Assembly: GCA_025362235.1 (NCBI GenBank)
Contig: JANYGZ010000058.1
Coordinates: 1-44,571, forward strand
Direction: 5' to 3'
DNA from: Ferruginibacter sp.
GTDB lineage: Bacteria > Bacteroidota > Bacteroidia > Chitinophagales > Chitinophagaceae
Length of the DNA: 44,571 nucleotides
Below the pieces are notes generated by a model. The model was not told the origin of the DNA. It worked only from the letters and a program-made list of their open reading frames with translations, and searched no databases. Positions 41,529 through 44,571 of the stretch are shown one piece after another. A program made the position numbers and the translations under genes. The first letter of the stretch is position 1. Each line of letters opens with the position of its first letter.

Positions 41529-42038
41529 ATGGATTATAGTAAACTTGTTTCGGTAACCGGCATGGGCGGTTTGTATGAATTGTTATCTTCAAAAGCAGAT
41601 GGTGGCGTTGTGAAGTCATTGGAAGATAAAAATACCAAATTTGTGAGCACCCGTTTACATAATTTCTCTCATTTAGAAAGTATAGAAGTATTCACTGTTA
41701 AGGATAATGTGAACCTGGTGGAAGTATTTACAGCAATGGAGGCCAGCAAATCAAAATTGCCCGATGGCGGCGATGCAAAAGCAGTAAAGGCTTATTTTGA
41801 AAAAGTATACCCTGATATGGATTTTGAAAGAGTGTATAACAGCGACATGAAAAAGATGGTAAAATGGTTTGATCTGTTGAAGACCAATAATGTAGAAATT
41901 AAATTATCAGAAAATCCTGAACAGGATGGAACCGCACATGATGTGGTAACACCAAAAGCAAAGACTAACGAAACTAAACAGGTTAACGTTAAAGCAGCGC
42001 CACCAAAAAAAATAAATTCGCCTAGAAAGATGGCTTAA
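41529..42038 (+). CDS. DUF5606 family protein
   Basis: This 169-residue protein matches the Bacteroidota DUF5606 family, with the N-terminal MDYSKLVSVTGMGGLYEL and RLHNFSHLESIEVFT blocks. Residues about 1-70 form an SH3-like region and about 70-130 a helical region (YFEKVYPDMDFERVYNSDMKKMVKWF). The C-terminal 35 residues are basic and disordered-looking (AAPPKKINSPRKMA), which suggests nucleic-acid or ribosome contact. The function is not established. It lies upstream of an M3 peptidase, separated by a heptamer repeat hairpin. Confidence 0.88.
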   Translation: MDYSKLVSVTGMGGLYELLSSKADGGVVKSLEDKNTKFVSTRLHNFSHLESIEVFTVKDNVNLVEVFTAMEASKSKLPDGGDAKAVKAYFEKVYPDMDFERVYNSDMKKMVKWFDLLKTNNVEIKLSENPEQDGTAHDVVTPKAKTNETKQVNVKAAPPKKINSPRKMA

Positions 42039-42073
42039 TTTTCGGATAGGCCACACACCAAAACATTTTCTGT

Positions 42074-42110
42074 CAATGGTCAATGGGTAATTATTCCCCA
42101 TTGACCATTG
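42074..42110. repeat. Heptamer-family perfect hairpin
   Basis: CAATGGTCAATGGG (42074-42087) and CCCATTGACCATTG (42097-42110) are perfect 14-bp inverted arms around a 9-nt loop. More ATTCACC/ATTGACC heptamers continue to about 42134, directly before the peptidase ATG at 42137. This is the same family as 19597-19660. Confidence 0.75.
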
Positions 42111-42136
42111 TCTATTCACCATTCACCATTGACCCC

Positions 42137-43858
42137 ATGTACACAGCAGATATACAAAAAATGGCCCGCCATTTTGTTCCGGATAATTTTGTAGTAACCG
42201 ACTGGCAAAACCTGGAGCCTTTTTTTAAAGAGCTACTCGATAGGGTTATTGAGAGTGAAGAGGAAATAGAGCAATGGTTAAAAGATCAAAGCGAACTGGA
42301 GGCGGTGGTTAATGAAGATGCCTGCTGGCGCCAGATTAAAATGACCTGCGACACCGAAAATAAAGCATTGGAGGATGCCTTTAATTTCTATTGCCTGGAA
42401 ATTCAGCCAAAAATGGAACCCTATTCCGATGCACTCAATAAAAAACTGGTTAATCATCCCTTGACAGCCAGTTTAAACAGTGAAAAATATTTTACTTACC
42501 TGCGTTGTATCCGTAAAAGCATCGACCTTTTCCGGGAAGAAAATATTCCCCTGCAGGCTTCACTATCTGTAATGAAACAGCAGTATGGAGTTATTTCAGG
42601 TAAGATGACAGTGACTGTTAACGGCCAGGAGTATACGCTTCAACAGGCTGCCAAGTTTCTTGAAAGCCACGACAGAGAATTAAGAGAATCAGCATACAGA
42701 AAAATTCAGGAGAGAAGATTACAGGATAAGGATGCTTTAGATGAACTGTATAACCAGTTGATACAAAAACGCCACCAGGAGGCTTTAAATGCAGGCTTTG
42801 CAAATTACCGCGATTATCGTTTTAAAGACCTGGGCAGATTTGATTATACAAAAGAAGAATGTTTTGCATTTCATGAAGCGGTGAAGCAACATATAGTGCC
42901 ACTGGTGAATATCATTTATCAAAAGAAAAAAGAAAAATTAGGTTTAGCTATTTTACGCCCCTGGGATACAGATGCCGAGCCGGAAGGTACCCCTTCGCTT
43001 AGACCGTTTAAGGCAAGTGAAGAACTGATCAGTAAATCAATTGAATGTTTTACAAAGCTTCGTCCTTTTTTTGGCGATTGCCTTAAAAAAATGCAGGCCC
43101 TAAAACACCTTGACCTGGAAAGCAGGATGGGCAAGGCCCCGGGTGGATACAACTGTCCGCTTCCGGAAAGCGGCGCCCCATTTATTTTTATGAATGCCGC
43201 CGGACAAATGCATGATGTAACTACCATGGTACATGAAGGTGGCCATGCGGTACATTCTTTTTTAGCACACCCCCTGGCATTAACAGGTTTTAAAGAATAC
43301 CCGATGGAAATTGCCGAAGTAGCCAGTATGGCAATGGAGCTTTTTAGTATGGAACATTGGGAAGTATTTTTTAACAATCCCGAAGAACTGAAAAGGGCTA
43401 AACAACACCAGCTGGAAAGAGTAATTAGTATTTTTCCCTGGATCGCTATAATAGATAAATTTCAACATTGGATTTACGAAAATCCACAACATACTATTGC
43501 CGAAAGAACAGATCAATGGAACGCAATACTCCACGAATTTCAGGACAACGTAATTGATTATACCGGCCTTGAAACTTACCGCAGCAATGCATGGCAGCGC
43601 CAGCTGCATTTATTTGAAGTGCCTTTTTATTATATCGAATATGGCATTGCACAGTTAGGCGCTATTGGTATGTGGATGCAGTTTAAAAAAGACCAGCAAA
43701 AAGCGTTGGACAATTACTGCGCTGCGTTAAGCCTGGGAGCCACCAAAACTTTACCTGAATTATATACCACTGCAGGGTTAAAATTTGATTTTTCTCCGCC
43801 ACAGATAAAAGAGTTAATGGAATTTGTAAAGGAACAGATGGCTGCATTAAGTCAGTAG
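42137..43858 (+). CDS. M3 family oligoendopeptidase
   Basis: This is a cytoplasmic zinc metallopeptidase of the thimet oligopeptidase/PepF family that degrades short peptides. From the ATG at 42137 it is 573 residues. The metal site HEGGH lies at about 366-370 (TTMVHEGGHAVHSF). The third ligand Glu is about 25 residues later in EIAEVASMAMEL. The N-terminal helical gate domain (about 1-200) includes the M3-typical SVMKQQYGVISG. The catalytic Glu of HExxH is present. The longer open frame (to 42083) encodes heptamer repeat sequence, so it is not part of the gene. Confidence 0.94.
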   Translation: MYTADIQKMARHFVPDNFVVTDWQNLEPFFKELLDRVIESEEEIEQWLKDQSELEAVVNEDACWRQIKMTCDTENKALEDAFNFYCLEIQPKMEPYSDALNKKLVNHPLTASLNSEKYFTYLRCIRKSIDLFREENIPLQASLSVMKQQYGVISGKMTVTVNGQEYTLQQAAKFLESHDRELRESAYRKIQERRLQDKDALDELYNQLIQKRHQEALNAGFANYRDYRFKDLGRFDYTKEECFAFHEAVKQHIVPLVNIIYQKKKEKLGLAILRPWDTDAEPEGTPSLRPFKASEELISKSIECFTKLRPFFGDCLKKMQALKHLDLESRMGKAPGGYNCPLPESGAPFIFMNAAGQMHDVTTMVHEGGHAVHSFLAHPLALTGFKEYPMEIAEVASMAMELFSMEHWEVFFNNPEELKRAKQHQLERVISIFPWIAIIDKFQHWIYENPQHTIAERTDQWNAILHEFQDNVIDYTGLETYRSNAWQRQLHLFEVPFYYIEYGIAQLGAIGMWMQFKKDQQKALDNYCAALSLGATKTLPELYTTAGLKFDFSPPQIKELMEFVKEQMAALSQ

Positions 43859-43892
43859 CAGGACTCGAACAAAGAAATGCGATAATGCTTAT

Positions 43893-44306
43893 TTACTGAC
43901 AATCACTACAAATGCCATTTACAACCATGGCTGCATGTTTTGGCTTAAAGCCCTTCGGTAGTTTTACACTTGGCACAGTTACTTCTTCCAGGCAAATGGT
44001 TTTACTGCAATCATCGCAAATAAAATGCACATGGTCATCGTGGTGATGGCCCGCCTCGCAGTTATCTTTACACAAAGCGTATAAAATAGAATTATCAGAC
44101 GTGGGTATTGTATGAATAATACCTTTATCCACAAAGGTTTGAAGGGTACGGTATACGGTTACCCGGTCAAAATTTTCGCCGGTATTTTTTTCAATATCAG
44201 CATGCGCCAATGCCCCGTTGCTGTGTAAAAAAAGTTCCAGTATTTTTTTACGTCCATCGGTTACACTAAGCTGGTTCCTTTTTAAAATATCAAGCAGCGC
44301 TTCCAT
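43893..44306 (-). CDS. Fur family metal-responsive regulator (possibly Zur- or PerR-like)
   Basis: This 137-residue protein has the Fur layout: an N-terminal winged helix (about 1-80, with LAHADIEKNTG and RVTVYRTLQTFVDKGII) and a C-terminal dimerisation/metal domain. Metal sites are visible: the His cluster GHHHDDHVHF (86-95), the structural zinc pair CDDC (97-100) and CSDC (133-136). The double CxxC is usual for structural zinc in the family. Fur, Zur and PerR cannot be separated confidently. The upstream gene on the same strand is SCO-like, only 34 bp away, so copper or respiratory function may be linked. Confidence 0.92.
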   Translation of the reverse strand: MEALLDILKRNQLSVTDGRKKILELFLHSNGALAHADIEKNTGENFDRVTVYRTLQTFVDKGIIHTIPTSDNSILYALCKDNCEAGHHHDDHVHFICDDCSKTICLEEVTVPSVKLPKGFKPKHAAMVVNGICSDCQ

Positions 44307-44340
44307 AAAAATTTATTTTAGTCCTAAGAATTCTACATCA

Positions 44341-44571
44341 TTAATACGATTTAAGTTCCCGGTTTTGGTGTTTTTCTTTTAATAAGCCATCAATATCTTT
44401 TATTAGTTTTTGCATTTCATCTTCTTTTAACCCATCATAAATACCTCGTAGCCTTGTTTGTTTATCAACCAGTGCAAACAACTGAGTATGGATAAACTGG
44501 TCTGCTATATTTTGAGCGGTATCCGGTTTGTTATTATCAATCAAATAACTATGCCTTGCCATATCATAAAG
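44341..44571 (-). CDS. SCO1/SenC-like protein, C-terminal part (gene continues beyond window)
   Basis: The frame is open to the last base of the window (44571) and has no stop before the edge, so only the C-terminal 76 residues are present. The pattern YLIDNNKPDTAQ, DQFIHTQLFALVDKQTRLRGIYDGL and KLIKDIDGLL matches the end of SCO family thioredoxin-fold proteins. These include a conserved His (in FIHT) and deliver copper to cytochrome oxidase CuA sites. The CxxxC copper motif would be in the missing part. The downstream fur-like gene is probably in the same operon. Confidence 0.8.
   Translation of the reverse strand, partial: LYDMARHSYLIDNNKPDTAQNIADQFIHTQLFALVDKQTRLRGIYDGLKEDEMQKLIKDIDGLLKEKHQNRELKSY

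Overview
The window looks like a chromosomal segment of a Bacteroidota bacterium, most likely from the Chitinophagaceae or a near relative. The DNA is AT-rich. Several upstream regions carry the TTTG/TTG-N19-21-TAnnTTTG promoter type of this phylum, and Shine-Dalgarno sequences are scarce. Many proteins belong to Bacteroidota families: a DUF5606 protein, OMP_b-brl_3-type outer-membrane barrel, lamin-tail protein, GDCCVFCSYG protein and MerTP fusion. No rRNA, intact tRNA, complete insertion sequence or CRISPR array was found.

Layout. 1-900 is the 3' part of an unidentified membrane-anchored protein with an internal duplication and unusual codon use, followed by about 880 nt without a convincing gene but with a tRNA-3'-end-like remnant. 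1.8-5.5 kb holds an Lrp/AsnC regulator, a dipeptide-type ABC permease, a family 2 glycosyltransferase and a small membrane protein. 5.6-12.6 kb holds a MarR regulator with its acyl-CoA dehydrogenase, an N-acetylmuramoyl-L-alanine amidase, two exported proteins of unknown function and a 2-oxoacid:ferredoxin oxidoreductase beta subunit. 12.6-24.3 kb holds asd with a candidate leader-peptide attenuator, a lamin-tail protein, an S9 oligopeptidase lipoprotein, a diheme cytochrome c, an SDR enzyme, a NupG-like transporter paired with a TIM-barrel isomerase, and a START-domain protein. 24.3-36.4 kb is mostly housekeeping (typA, uvrB, polA) with an orphan ParA, an esterase and a DsbA-like protein, interrupted by a compact metal-responsive cassette (ArsR, MerTP, GDCCVFCSYG protein). 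36.5-41.3 kb is a five-gene minus-strand cluster: outer-membrane barrel, ECF sigma factor, putative anti-sigma factor, and two periplasmic proteins of the heavy-metal-sensor/Spy type. The window ends with a DUF5606 protein, an M3 peptidase, a Fur-family regulator and the C-terminal end of a SCO-like protein.

Most notable signals. (1) The asd leader (14131-14289, minus strand) has a consensus-like promoter, an 18-codon peptide rich in Lys, Thr, Ile and Met (all aspartate-family products), mutually exclusive pairing segments and a terminator. This is a complete candidate for ribosome-mediated attenuation. (2) The barrel/ECF sigma/anti-sigma/CnrX-like/Spy-like cluster resembles CnrYXH-type transenvelope signalling, with an added outer-membrane component. 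(3) The metal cassette has a phylum-type promoter with an inverted repeat between its two boxes, which both explains its control and fixes the regulator's start. (4) Autoregulatory dyads sit at lrp and marR. (5) There are terminators with no visible upstream gene, and dispersed repeat families.
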